A DNA stretch of 14,390 bases. It comes from Candidatus Sumerlaeota bacterium. Its GTDB lineage: Bacteria; Sumerlaeota; Sumerlaeia; MVZB01; JAJFLK01. The notes beneath the pieces are model-generated. The model was not told the origin of the DNA. It did no database searches and worked only from the letters and a program-made list of their open reading frames with translations. Position numbers and translations under genes: made by a program. Where the stretch lies: assembly GCA_021772735.1 (NCBI GenBank), contig JAJFLK010000222.1:1-14390 (forward strand). The letters run 5' to 3'. This document shows positions 1 to 7,002 of the stretch, in pieces; the first letter of the stretch is position 1, and each line of letters opens with the position of its first letter.

Positions 1-2405
1 AGCGTTTCTACGGGGATGAAGAGATGGTGTGGTGCTGCCAGCCGTATAACGTCTACGATCTTATGTGGGCCAATCATCTTACAGTCTGCATTATGATCCG
101 GCGCGACGTGTTCACAGAGTCCTTGCAATATCAACCATCCATGAAATATGGGTACGAGGATTGGGAATTCGGCCTGAGCAATGGGCGGAATGGTCGGCGA
201 GGCAGTTATTTTCCCGCCCCTGTTTTCAATCATCGCCGGCACGGCCGGACCATGACGCACGAAGCTCATGATAAGAAAGACTTTCTTTACCGCGAAATAC
301 GCCGTTTGAACAGAGAGCTATACACGGTCGAAGCCCTGGCGGAAATAAAGAGGATTTGGCGGCCTCTATTGACCGTCATTACGCCATATTACAACGGGCA
401 TCGGTATGTGGATGAAACCATTGCCTCGCTCCAGGCGCAGACGCTGGACGACTTCGAGCATATTGTCGTCGACGACGGATCGGACGATCCGGATTCGATC
501 GAGAAGCTGAAGGAGATAGAAGCCAACGGACTCTCAAGAGTGATCCATATTGACCATTTGGGTCTCCCTGCCGCTCGCAATGCGGGGGCTATAGCGGCGA
601 GCGGTGAGTTTATCTGCTTCCTTGATTGCGACGATTACCTAGCGAAGAACGCATTGGAAGTCTTGCTTCTCAAGGCGCTTCTCAATCCACAACTAGCCTT
701 CACACATCCCGGCGTCGTCCATTTTGGAGAAATGGAAGGTTGCTTCTACGACGAATTCAGCGTCAAGCGGCTCAAACGCGAACCCTATATTGGAATGGTG
801 ACTGCCTTGCGCCGCGATATTTACCTCGAACTGGGCGGCATGGACGAGAGTATGCTACTCAACTTCGAGGATTACGATTTCTGGCTGCGGTTAATCCAGA
901 CAGGCTATCGCGGGCAGCTTGTTCCAGAGCTCGTCTATTTTTATCGCCGCTTTAAAAACAGCGGAAACGCCGCGAAGATTGAACGAGCAATGAGCCGTGA
1001 GGAGCGGATGCGGGAGATTCGCCTACGGTACCCAAGGATCTTCGGTGGCCCGCCTGAGTGTGAAGTGGTGATGGACGCGATCGAGGATCCGCAAGCACCG
1101 ATGAAGGACGAACTCATGGCCGAGTTCGAGGCTTACTACAGGCAAATCCACTTCGGCCCGAACTATCCATACGGATCGTCCCGGAGAATCAATACGCCTA
1201 ATCTATTTCCGGCAAAGTATTATGATCTCGGGCGGATCAATATCCTTTACTGTATTCCGCACATGGTCGTCGGCGGCGCGGAGAATATCGACTTGGATAT
1301 CCTTACCGGATTGGATAGATCACGATATCGCGTAATTGTCGCCGTTGAGCTGGCGGCGAACCATGTATGGTACAAGAGATTCAGCGATCAGTGTGATGAG
1401 CTTTTGCTTATTACCAATTACGCCGTGGGTGAACTACAGACCGACAAGCTCGTCGATTACCTTCTCTATGCCAAGAACATCGATATCTGCCTGAACAGAA
1501 ACACATACATGGGCTATCGCGCGTTCAAGCGTTGGAAGGCAAGGTTCACACAAATTCGCTGCGTGGATCTTCACCACCTTCATAACTGGGGCTCGGATTG
1601 GGTCACGCAGTCGATCCCGTTTCACGATTGCATCGACCGGCGTTATCTGACGAATCATGACCTGAAGGAATATATCCTCGAGACATATACGATCAAAGAG
1701 GACACCTTTCGCGTTGCACACTGCGGAGTAGATCCGGATCAATTTGACCCCAGTAACTTCAAGCCCGGCATTCTCCGAGGCGAGTTCGGCATATCACCCG
1801 AAGCGCCGACCGTCGGATATCTTGCGCGATTTGACGAGCAGAAGGATCCCCTCAAGTGGCTCCAAGTGGCTGGCGAGTTGAGCCGAACAAGCCCTGAGGT
1901 TCAGTTTCTCATGGTAGGCGGAGGCGAATTATATGAATCGGCGAAACGATTCGCCGAAGATCTTGGTATCCGCGATCGCGTTCACTTTGCGGGGTATCGA
2001 ACGCAAATTCCTCCATTGCTTGCGGACTTCGACTGCCTGCTCATGGTTTCGGGCCACGAGGGGTTGCCACAAGCCGTCTTCGAGGCGATGGCAATGGGAG
2101 TCCCCGTCGTTTCCTCTGACGCCGGAGGAACGAGAGAATGTGTAAACCCCAGCGTCGGAAGAATTCTTCCGATCGATGCGAGTCCCAGTCAATTTGCCGA
2201 GGCCGTCAGTGAGATTCTCGAGGAGGTCAGGAGCGATTCCGGAATTCGAGAGCGCAACCGCGACCGCGTCATCAACGAATTTCCCGTAAGTAAAATGCAG
2301 GAATTCTATCGTCGAGAGTTCGAAGAGATGTTCTCCGAGATTGATCGGGATAAGCGTCTTGAGGAGCTCCAGATCCAACTCATGCATGAGCCGCTTTTTA
2401 CATGA
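1..2405 (+). CDS. Multidomain glycosyltransferase (GT2-GT2-GT4), 5' end outside the window
   Basis: The frame is open to the left edge (residues RFYGDEE precede the first ATG at 24), so the start lies outside the window. Counting from that ATG: residues 1-100 are the tail of a first GT-A/GT2 domain, with the acceptor-side motif YEDWEF near 44-49. A complete GT2 domain follows at about 113-330, with the N-terminal strand PLLTVITPYYNG, the nucleotide-binding VVDDGSDD near 147, the metal-binding region FLDCDDYL near 200 and FEDYDFW near 280. From about 404 a GT-B/GT4 domain begins (RINILYCIPHMVVGGAEN) and carries GYLARFDEQKDP near 598 and the EX7E signature, Glu679 and Glu687. It probably transfers two or three different sugars from nucleotide-sugar donors to a growing surface polysaccharide on the cytoplasmic face of the membrane. 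Donors and linkages cannot be read from the sequence. It converges on the exporter operon with a 40-bp gap. Confidence 0.93.
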   Translation, partial: RFYGDEEMVWCCQPYNVYDLMWANHLTVCIMIRRDVFTESLQYQPSMKYGYEDWEFGLSNGRNGRRGSYFPAPVFNHRRHGRTMTHEAHDKKDFLYREIRRLNRELYTVEALAEIKRIWRPLLTVITPYYNGHRYVDETIASLQAQTLDDFEHIVVDDGSDDPDSIEKLKEIEANGLSRVIHIDHLGLPAARNAGAIAASGEFICFLDCDDYLAKNALEVLLLKALLNPQLAFTHPGVVHFGEMEGCFYDEFSVKRLKREPYIGMVTALRRDIYLELGGMDESMLLNFEDYDFWLRLIQTGYRGQLVPELVYFYRRFKNSGNAAKIERAMSREERMREIRLRYPRIFGGPPECEVVMDAIEDPQAPMKDELMAEFEAYYRQIHFGPNYPYGSSRRINTPNLFPAKYYDLGRINILYCIPHMVVGGAENIDLDILTGLDRSRYRVIVAVELAANHVWYKRFSDQCDELLLITNYAVGELQTDKLVDYLLYAKNIDICLNRNTYMGYRAFKRWKARFTQIRCVDLHHLHNWGSDWVTQSIPFHDCIDRRYLTNHDLKEYILETYTIKEDTFRVAHCGVDPDQFDPSNFKPGILRGEFGISPEAPTVGYLARFDEQKDPLKWLQVAGELSRTSPEVQFLMVGGGELYESAKRFAEDLGIRDRVHFAGYRTQIPPLLADFDCLLMVSGHEGLPQAVFEAMAMGVPVVSSDAGGTRECVNPSVGRILPIDASPSQFAEAVSEILEEVRSDSGIRERNRDRVINEFPVSKMQEFYRREFEEMFSEIDRDKRLEELQIQLMHEPLFT

Positions 2406-2445
2406 CGCAAGGGAGGCGCGGTCCGTCGATCCGATCCTCAGCCCT

Positions 2446-3108
2446 TCACTTTGCTTCAAGCAGCAGCGTGTATCCATGACCGGCATGTGCGCCTTCAATT
2501 GCCCGGAAGCCCGCGATATCACACATATTCGTCAGCGTCGTCGCGGTCGGAAGGAAGTACCAAGGCCCGAAATCGTCGAGATCGTAATCCCAGACTTTAG
2601 AAAAGGCTCCGAGGCCGCCATCAAGCCAGAACCGGGTCATGATCTGTCTCTCCACTTCGTTTAGCGCCGGAATGAAAAGCAGACCGGAAGGGGGCACATC
2701 GATCTTCCCGAATTCGTTGACGATCGTTGTCGGGATAACGGCAGAAGATAGAACCAGATACTTTTTCGTCAGCCGCCTGCAAGCGCGAAGAATATCGAAT
2801 GGGTTTGGATGGTGATACAGTATGCCCGAAGAATGCACGACGTCATATGGCCGCATGTCGTTCAGCGTGCAGACATTGCCGGAAACACATTCGAAGCCGG
2901 TAACCTTCAATGAGTTCATTCGTTTTTCAAACAGATCCCACAGCTCGCCGCCCTCGATTGTCACGTCGATCATGGCCAGCGAACTCGCTCCGTGCCGATG
3001 AGCGACGCTCACTTTTTCGTTGACCGTTCCCCAGAGGCCGCCGATGTCGACGAACGAGCGACCCTTCACCACGCGGCTGATATAGACGTCTCGAATATCA
3101 TCAGACAT
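2446..3108 (-). CDS. Class I SAM-dependent methyltransferase (polysaccharide locus)
   Basis: A 220-residue Rossmann-type methyltransferase. SAM-binding motif I is FVDIGGLWG (19-27), the acidic residue ending strand 2 is Asp48 (AMIDV), and the post-motif block is PYDVVHSSGILYHHPNP (87-103), which resembles CmoB-like/Methyltransf_11 proteins. The start was placed at ATG 3108 because GGGAG lies 9 nt upstream. The frame also opens at a TTG at 3129, but that would put the SD inside the gene. It is the last gene of the minus-strand wzm-wzt unit, 97 bp after the preceding methyltransferase, with its stop 40 bp from the convergent glycosyltransferase. The likely role is O- or N-methylation of a sugar in the exported glycan or of a precursor. 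The substrate is not readable, and a tRNA or small-molecule methyltransferase cannot be excluded. Confidence 0.85.
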   Translation of the reverse strand: MSDDIRDVYISRVVKGRSFVDIGGLWGTVNEKVSVAHRHGASSLAMIDVTIEGGELWDLFEKRMNSLKVTGFECVSGNVCTLNDMRPYDVVHSSGILYHHPNPFDILRACRRLTKKYLVLSSAVIPTTIVNEFGKIDVPPSGLLFIPALNEVERQIMTRFWLDGGLGAFSKVWDYDLDDFGPWYFLPTATTLTNMCDIAGFRAIEGAHAGHGYTLLLEAK

Positions 3109-3117
3109 AGATTTCTG

Positions 3118-3122
3118 CTCCC
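3118..3122 (-). promoter_or_regulatory. SD that decides the start of the 220-residue methyltransferase
   Basis: Read on the minus strand, GGGAG ends 9 nt before the ATG at 3108. It lies inside the frame opened by the TTG at 3129, so it argues for the internal ATG as the true start. Confidence 0.6.
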
Positions 3123-3205
3123 GGTTCAATAATTTGCTGTTGCGGCATTACTTGCTCTAGCATAGGCCTCTGGACGTCAGATTACGAGCGGTAGCCAGGC
3201 GCCGC

Positions 3206-4129
3206 TTACGCGCACTTTTGCCGTAGGAACCAGAACCGGAATCGCTGGCCGTCAAGGAGATCGTAAAGACGCAGTCGTTCGTCTTCGCTCATCGCCTCGA
3301 TGCGCTCCCGAGCCGTCGCCGAATTGCGCGCATTTTCAATTACCGGCTCCATCCCAAGCCATCCCTTGAATTCGAGCCGCGTATTTTTGATCCACCGCAT
3401 GACGTCCGCCGCGTCGTATGCGTTCTCGAGCGGATGGCAAAAAGTGTCGAGGAGCCATTGATCCGGGATCGCTTCGTGCGAGCCGAATCGCGCCTTAAGG
3501 CCTTCGAGGTCCGGATCACCCTGGAGCGTATAGAGGAAGATCTCCTTGAACGCGCTGAGTCTGGCCCGGTTGTCATATGGATCGGGGATGATCTTCATAA
3601 GTGCCCGATTGATTCGATTGATCGGGCCGCGGGCCAATGCCGAATACAATCCAAGCACGTAGCGTGATTTCTTCCAGGTCAGCAGGCCGAGCGTCTGCTT
3701 GAAAAGAGTTTCGGGATCTTCAGTGTGATGCAGGCTGCCATTGGCGCTGATTACATCGACTTTGGTCCCGCCGAGAAGCTTTTCAGCGTCGTTCATATCG
3801 CCGTGAATGAATTCGATGTTATTGAAACCACGATCGCGAGCCAGGCCGCTCGCCAGTTCGAGCGACGCAGCGGTGAAATCGAGCCCGATCACCCGCGATC
3901 CTTCGGGAAGTCCGGCTGCGATGCCGCAGAGGATTTCTCCTGTTCCACACCCCAGGTCCAGCCAGGTGATTGGCTTCGAGAAAGCCTGCCGAGGTTCTAC
4001 GCTGTCGGACCGGACGGCGGCCAGAGTCTTTCCCAGGGCGATCAAGTCATTCTGATCGTCTTCACGGTCGAACATTGGGAACGGAAAGTCCTCATAAAAT
4101 GCACGGACGGCGTGACGATCAGCTCCCAT
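3206..4129 (-). CDS. Class I SAM-dependent methyltransferase overlapping wzt
   Basis: A 307-residue methyltransferase. Motif I is LDLGCGTGE (57-65), the motif II acid is Asp84 (VIGLDF), motif III-like HGDMND is at 109-114, and the motif IV region VDVISANGSLHHTEDP is at 124-139. The N-terminus FYEDFPFPMF (11-20) resembles the YE-x-PYP segment found before the fold in many polysaccharide and TPR-linked methyltransferases. The C-terminal third (about 190-300) is an alpha-helical lid of unknown fold. ATG 4129 was chosen because GAGG sits 6 nt upstream. The ATG at 4147 has GGAG only 1 nt away, too close to work. With this start the gene overlaps the wzt stop by 11 bp, so translation is probably coupled. 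The position beside a Wzt with a glycan-binding tail suggests methylation of the exported chain, perhaps its terminal cap. This is inference, and no kinase domain like that of WbdD is present. Confidence 0.88.
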   Translation of the reverse strand: MGADRHAVRAFYEDFPFPMFDREDDQNDLIALGKTLAAVRSDSVEPRQAFSKPITWLDLGCGTGEILCGIAAGLPEGSRVIGLDFTAASLELASGLARDRGFNNIEFIHGDMNDAEKLLGGTKVDVISANGSLHHTEDPETLFKQTLGLLTWKKSRYVLGLYSALARGPINRINRALMKIIPDPYDNRARLSAFKEIFLYTLQGDPDLEGLKARFGSHEAIPDQWLLDTFCHPLENAYDAADVMRWIKNTRLEFKGWLGMEPVIENARNSATARERIEAMSEDERLRLYDLLDGQRFRFWFLRQKCA

Positions 4130-5567
4130 AACACGCCTCGAATTCATACTCCGGCATGGTCATCCCCCAGCCAGAAGGCTTATGGGTGTGTGTATCGATA
4201 ACTTCGATCGCGCGGGCCTGCGGGATCCAGTCGAAATAGGCCGAACCGGGCGGGTATCCTCCGAGTCCGACGGCCACGAAATATCGCCCAGGCCTGACAC
4301 GCAGGACGACGCTGAAACGCACAAGCACTTCATCACCCTTTCGCAATGGGCCGATCACCTGCGGCACGGTTGAGTTCGTGATCGCAAAGATTGGCATTGC
4401 CTTCGGGTCTAGAAACTGGACGCCCATATCGATCTTGTCTAATTCCTGATTGGCTCGGGCACAGATGATGATATCGATCCGCTCGCCGAAATCGATGATG
4501 TCCGCATCCATGCCGCCATCCTTGACGGCATAGACTTCATGCAGCTCAAGCTGCCGCTCACCCCACCGACCTTCGGCGTTGAATTCAGTCCGATTCCCAT
4601 TGCGCCGGTATCGCTCCGCGCGAGTCCGAAGCGCGTGCGCCGGGGCCCCGCTATCGGACTCGACCTCGTGACTCGGCTCGGGTTCATCGGAAGTGGTGGC
4701 AAGATTGCCTTGCCGCTGCTCGGCCTCGGCTTGCTTGGAATTGAGCAGGCGCCTGGACCAGGATTCAAAATACAGGTTAAGAGCCTTTTTGGGATCGCCG
4801 AGCATCCGCGCTGCGCCATTCTCAAGGTAAAGCGTCTCATGGCAGAGGCGTCGGATGGCATCGGAATCATGGCTGACGAACAACAGAGTCAATCCATCGG
4901 CCATCATCTCGTCCAGTTTCTCGAAGCACTTGAGCTGAAAACCAGCGTCTCCGACGGCGAGAGCCTCATCGATCACCAGCACATCGGCGTCGACGTTAAT
5001 CGCGGCGGCAAACGCCAGGCGCACCATCATGCCGCTCGAATAAGTTCGGACAGGCATATCCAGGAAATCGCCGATGTCGGCAAACTGTGCGATGGATTCG
5101 AAACGCTGATCCATCTCCTCCTTTTCGAGACCAAGGATCGCACCATTCAGGTATACGTTTTCGCGACCGCTGAATTCGGGATTGAAGGCACTGCCCAACT
5201 CAAGCAATGCCGTAACCCGACCGCTGGTGTGAATCTCGCCGAACGTCGGAGTCAGCGTCCCGGCGACAAGTTGCAGCAGCGTGGATTTGCCGCAGCCATT
5301 ATGGCCAATAATCCCGAGCGAGCGGCCTCGCTTGAGCTCGAAAGAAATGTTACGCAGCGCCCAGAACTCTCGATACAGCTGCCGCCGATGGCTGTAATAC
5401 ATTTGCCGGAGGCGATCTGTGGGCGTGTCATATATCAGATAGCACTTCGATATATCGCGCGCCGAAATGAGTATCTCAGGATCTGCAGCGAGCTCGCCCC
5501 TCGGCGTCGCGGCGGGCGCCTCCACAGCGAGATTCGGCGTTGGGATGTGATCGGTCGGATTCGGCAT
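4119..5567 (-). CDS. wzt: ABC polysaccharide exporter ATPase with C-terminal glycan-binding domain (Wzt type)
   Basis: 482 residues. The nucleotide-binding domain spans about 30-270: Walker A GHNGCGKST (88-96, Lys94), signature YSSGM (176-180, the SSG variant usual in Wzt/KpsT/TagH ATPases), Walker B VLVIDEA with catalytic Glu201, and switch His233 in LLFVSHD. A charged linker (about 275-335) leads to a beta-rich tail at about 335-475 with features of the Wzt C-terminal domain (VVLRVRPGRYFVAVGLGG near the end). In the E. coli O8/O9a family this tail binds the modified non-reducing end of the chain before export, and the length (over 400) fits that class rather than the short KpsT type. A stop directly upstream (TGATAA, then ATG) prevents a longer start. 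There is no good SD close to the ATG. It lies 90 bp after wzm and overlaps the following methyltransferase by 11 bp. Confidence 0.95.
   Translation of the reverse strand: MPNPTDHIPTPNLAVEAPAATPRGELAADPEILISARDISKCYLIYDTPTDRLRQMYYSHRRQLYREFWALRNISFELKRGRSLGIIGHNGCGKSTLLQLVAGTLTPTFGEIHTSGRVTALLELGSAFNPEFSGRENVYLNGAILGLEKEEMDQRFESIAQFADIGDFLDMPVRTYSSGMMVRLAFAAAINVDADVLVIDEALAVGDAGFQLKCFEKLDEMMADGLTLLFVSHDSDAIRRLCHETLYLENGAARMLGDPKKALNLYFESWSRRLLNSKQAEAEQRQGNLATTSDEPEPSHEVESDSGAPAHALRTRAERYRRNGNRTEFNAEGRWGERQLELHEVYAVKDGGMDADIIDFGERIDIIICARANQELDKIDMGVQFLDPKAMPIFAITNSTVPQVIGPLRKGDEVLVRFSVVLRVRPGRYFVAVGLGGYPPGSAYFDWIPQARAIEVIDTHTHKPSGWGMTMPEYEFEACYGS
4136..4139 (-). promoter_or_regulatory. SD inside the wzt 3' end for the coupled methyltransferase
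   Basis: GAGG on the minus strand ends 6 nt before ATG 4129 and lies within the last codons of wzt. It supports the shorter start and translational coupling between the two genes. Confidence 0.55.
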
Positions 5568-5657
5568 TTATCAGGATTTCATCTTGCCCAATGCATCGGG
5601 CCTTCCCGGTTTTCCTGCTTATCAATCTCAGGCGAGGGACCCCGCCCCGGATAGTGA

Positions 5658-6518
5658 TTAGAGAATGTCGGCGAAGCCATGCTTGGTCTGCATGAACCAC
5701 GCGTATCCCAAAATCATTACCACAAAGCTAAATGCCGTGACTGCTCCAAACTCGGTCCAGCTTGGCATCTCTCCCCAGACAAGTGTTCTCCGGGCCATAT
5801 CGACGATGACGGTCAAAGGATTCATCTTTATCGCGGACTGGAGCTTTTCGGGAACAAGCGAAAGCGGATAGAAAATCGGCGTAAGGAAAAACAGTAGCCG
5901 TGTGAATATCGTTACGCCCTGTTGAACATCACGCATGAATACGCCGAGTGAGGAGAGAAACCAGCTGATGCCCATGGTCAGCATAATCAACGGAACAAGG
6001 GCGAGAGGAAAGAGAAGTCCTGTCATCGGGAGCCCCTGATTAACGATCGCGAGTGCCACGATGAGGATGAGAGAGCTGACAACCAAATTGAAGAGGGTCT
6101 CGAAGAGCAAAACGATCGGCAGAATTTCGAGCGGGAAGACGACTTTTTTAACGAAATTCGCGTGGCCTACGATGATGAGTGAGGCCTGGCCGACACAACC
6201 GGTGAACAGGTCGAAAAGCATGAGTCCGGTGAACAAAGTCAGCGCGTAGTCCAGGCGGGTTTCGTCCGGATTGCCTCCCCAGCGGGCTTTGAGCACGACG
6301 CTAAAGGCGAACGTATAAACAGCCAGCGTCGCCATCGGCGTGGCAAAGGCCCAGAATCTGCCCAGAAGCGATGCCCTGTACTGATTCTGAATCCGCCGCC
6401 GCGCCAGCTCGCGCACGAGCGACCAACGCGGCCACAGATCGGCGACGAAACGGATGGGGTTGAGATGATATTGCACGGGCTTGCGCTGACGCGTATTGAC
6501 CCGAACTTCGCGTTCCAA
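5658..6518 (-). CDS. wzm: ABC-2 type polysaccharide exporter permease (Wzm type)
   Basis: 286 residues with a basic, cytoplasmic N-terminus and about six hydrophobic membrane segments, the usual size and layout of Wzm/KpsM/TagG permeases. The segment RRRIQNQYRASLLGRFWAF (about 41-59) matches the conserved amphipathic region before TM1 of ABC2_membrane transporters. The motif LFFLTPIFYPLSLVPEKLQ near 210-228 and NPLTVIVDMARR near 232-243 are also typical of the family. The start is a TTG at 6518 supported by GAGGAG 9 nt upstream. It is the first gene of the minus-strand unit with wzt and two methyltransferases and forms the membrane channel through which lipid-linked glycan crosses the inner membrane. 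Confidence 0.95.
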   Translation of the reverse strand: MEREVRVNTRQRKPVQYHLNPIRFVADLWPRWSLVRELARRRIQNQYRASLLGRFWAFATPMATLAVYTFAFSVVLKARWGGNPDETRLDYALTLFTGLMLFDLFTGCVGQASLIIVGHANFVKKVVFPLEILPIVLLFETLFNLVVSSLILIVALAIVNQGLPMTGLLFPLALVPLIMLTMGISWFLSSLGVFMRDVQQGVTIFTRLLFFLTPIFYPLSLVPEKLQSAIKMNPLTVIVDMARRTLVWGEMPSWTEFGAVTAFSFVVMILGYAWFMQTKHGFADIL

Positions 6519-6527
6519 TTTCCGGTT

Positions 6528-6533
6528 CTCCTC
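6528..6533 (-). promoter_or_regulatory. Strong SD for the TTG start of wzm
   Basis: GAGGAG on the minus strand is 9 nt from the TTG at 6516-6518. It is the main reason for accepting the non-ATG start. Confidence 0.65.
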
Positions 6534-6741
6534 GGGGCGAAGCGATCGCCTGATGTCGTACGCAGTCTCCCGCAGCGGTACATTCTCCGCTTCGCGCGCC
6601 GCCTATCTGAACGTATTCACCCCGAGGGCGCAAGGGGTTTGCCTAGGCAGATCGAGCACGCTGGAACCTAGCGCTTGGTGGACGACCCGTATAGAATATC
6701 GTCGGCGTGATCGGCCGGGCGTTCCAGATCCAGAATGATCG

Positions 6742-6870
6742 ATGGAGTCCTCTTCCATGTTAGCCGCGCTTGCTTTGTTGGCCGTAGCCGCCCTTTCAGC
6801 GAGCCGAAGCGACCGGACAAATGAAGGCACTCGAATTTCACTTCCACCAAGGACCACGGCATCGCGCTGA
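6742..6870 (+). CDS. Candidate small protein with a signal-peptide-like start (doubtful)
   Basis: A 42-codon frame (ATG 6742), or 37 codons from the better-placed ATG at 6757, which has GGAG 9 nt upstream (6744-6747). From 6757 it reads MLAALALLAVAALSAS, a typical hydrophobic signal or membrane segment, followed by about 20 polar, Arg/Thr/Ser-rich residues and a TGA. Around the end of this frame a second open frame (+1 relative to it, ATG 6821 to TGA 7006) continues to the ATG of the PLD-like gene. It could be a true small secreted peptide, the start of a gene broken by a frameshift, or chance: Ala/Leu-rich frames are common in GC-rich DNA. No family is recognised. Confidence 0.25.
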   Translation: MESSSMLAALALLAVAALSASRSDRTNEGTRISLPPRTTASR

Positions 6871-7002
6871 TTTTCGATTTCCAAAGACGGTTCCGCGTGG
6901 TGAATTCGCCTTTACGCTCGGACCGATGCGATTCCGAGGGGATCCCTGGTCGAACTGCTCAAAGGCCGCGTGTGTTTATTTCGAGAAATCGGAAAGCTTT
7001 AC

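Larger units (their letters stand above)
6519..7002. other. 484-bp divergent intergenic region between wzm and the PLD-like gene
   Basis: The promoters of both flanking genes should lie here. I looked for -35/-10 pairs on both strands and found none convincing (a TATAGAAT-like string at 6690-6697 has no properly spaced -35). There is no tRNA-like structure and no strong terminator. Short reading frames on both strands have ordinary, unconvincing composition, except the plus-strand candidate at 6742-6870 and the frame at 6821-7006 whose stop overlaps the next gene in an ATGA. Confidence 0.6.

Noticed and set aside
3109..3129. TTG start at 3129 for the terminal methyltransferase
   Set aside because: It adds only seven polar residues and would place the clear GGGAG SD inside the gene; ATG 3108 is better supported.
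4130..4147. ATG 4147 start for the wzt-overlapping methyltransferase
   Set aside because: Its only SD-like GGAG is 1 nt from the ATG, while ATG 4129 has GAGG at 6 nt.
4539..5654. Long plus-strand open frame opposite wzt
   Set aside because: It lies antisense to a protein with all ABC ATPase motifs, has no recognisable domain, and such shadow frames are common in GC-rich genes.
6603..6884. Minus-strand 93-codon frame upstream of wzm
   Set aside because: No SD, no recognisable motif and low-information Ser/Arg composition. It overlaps the expected wzm promoter region.
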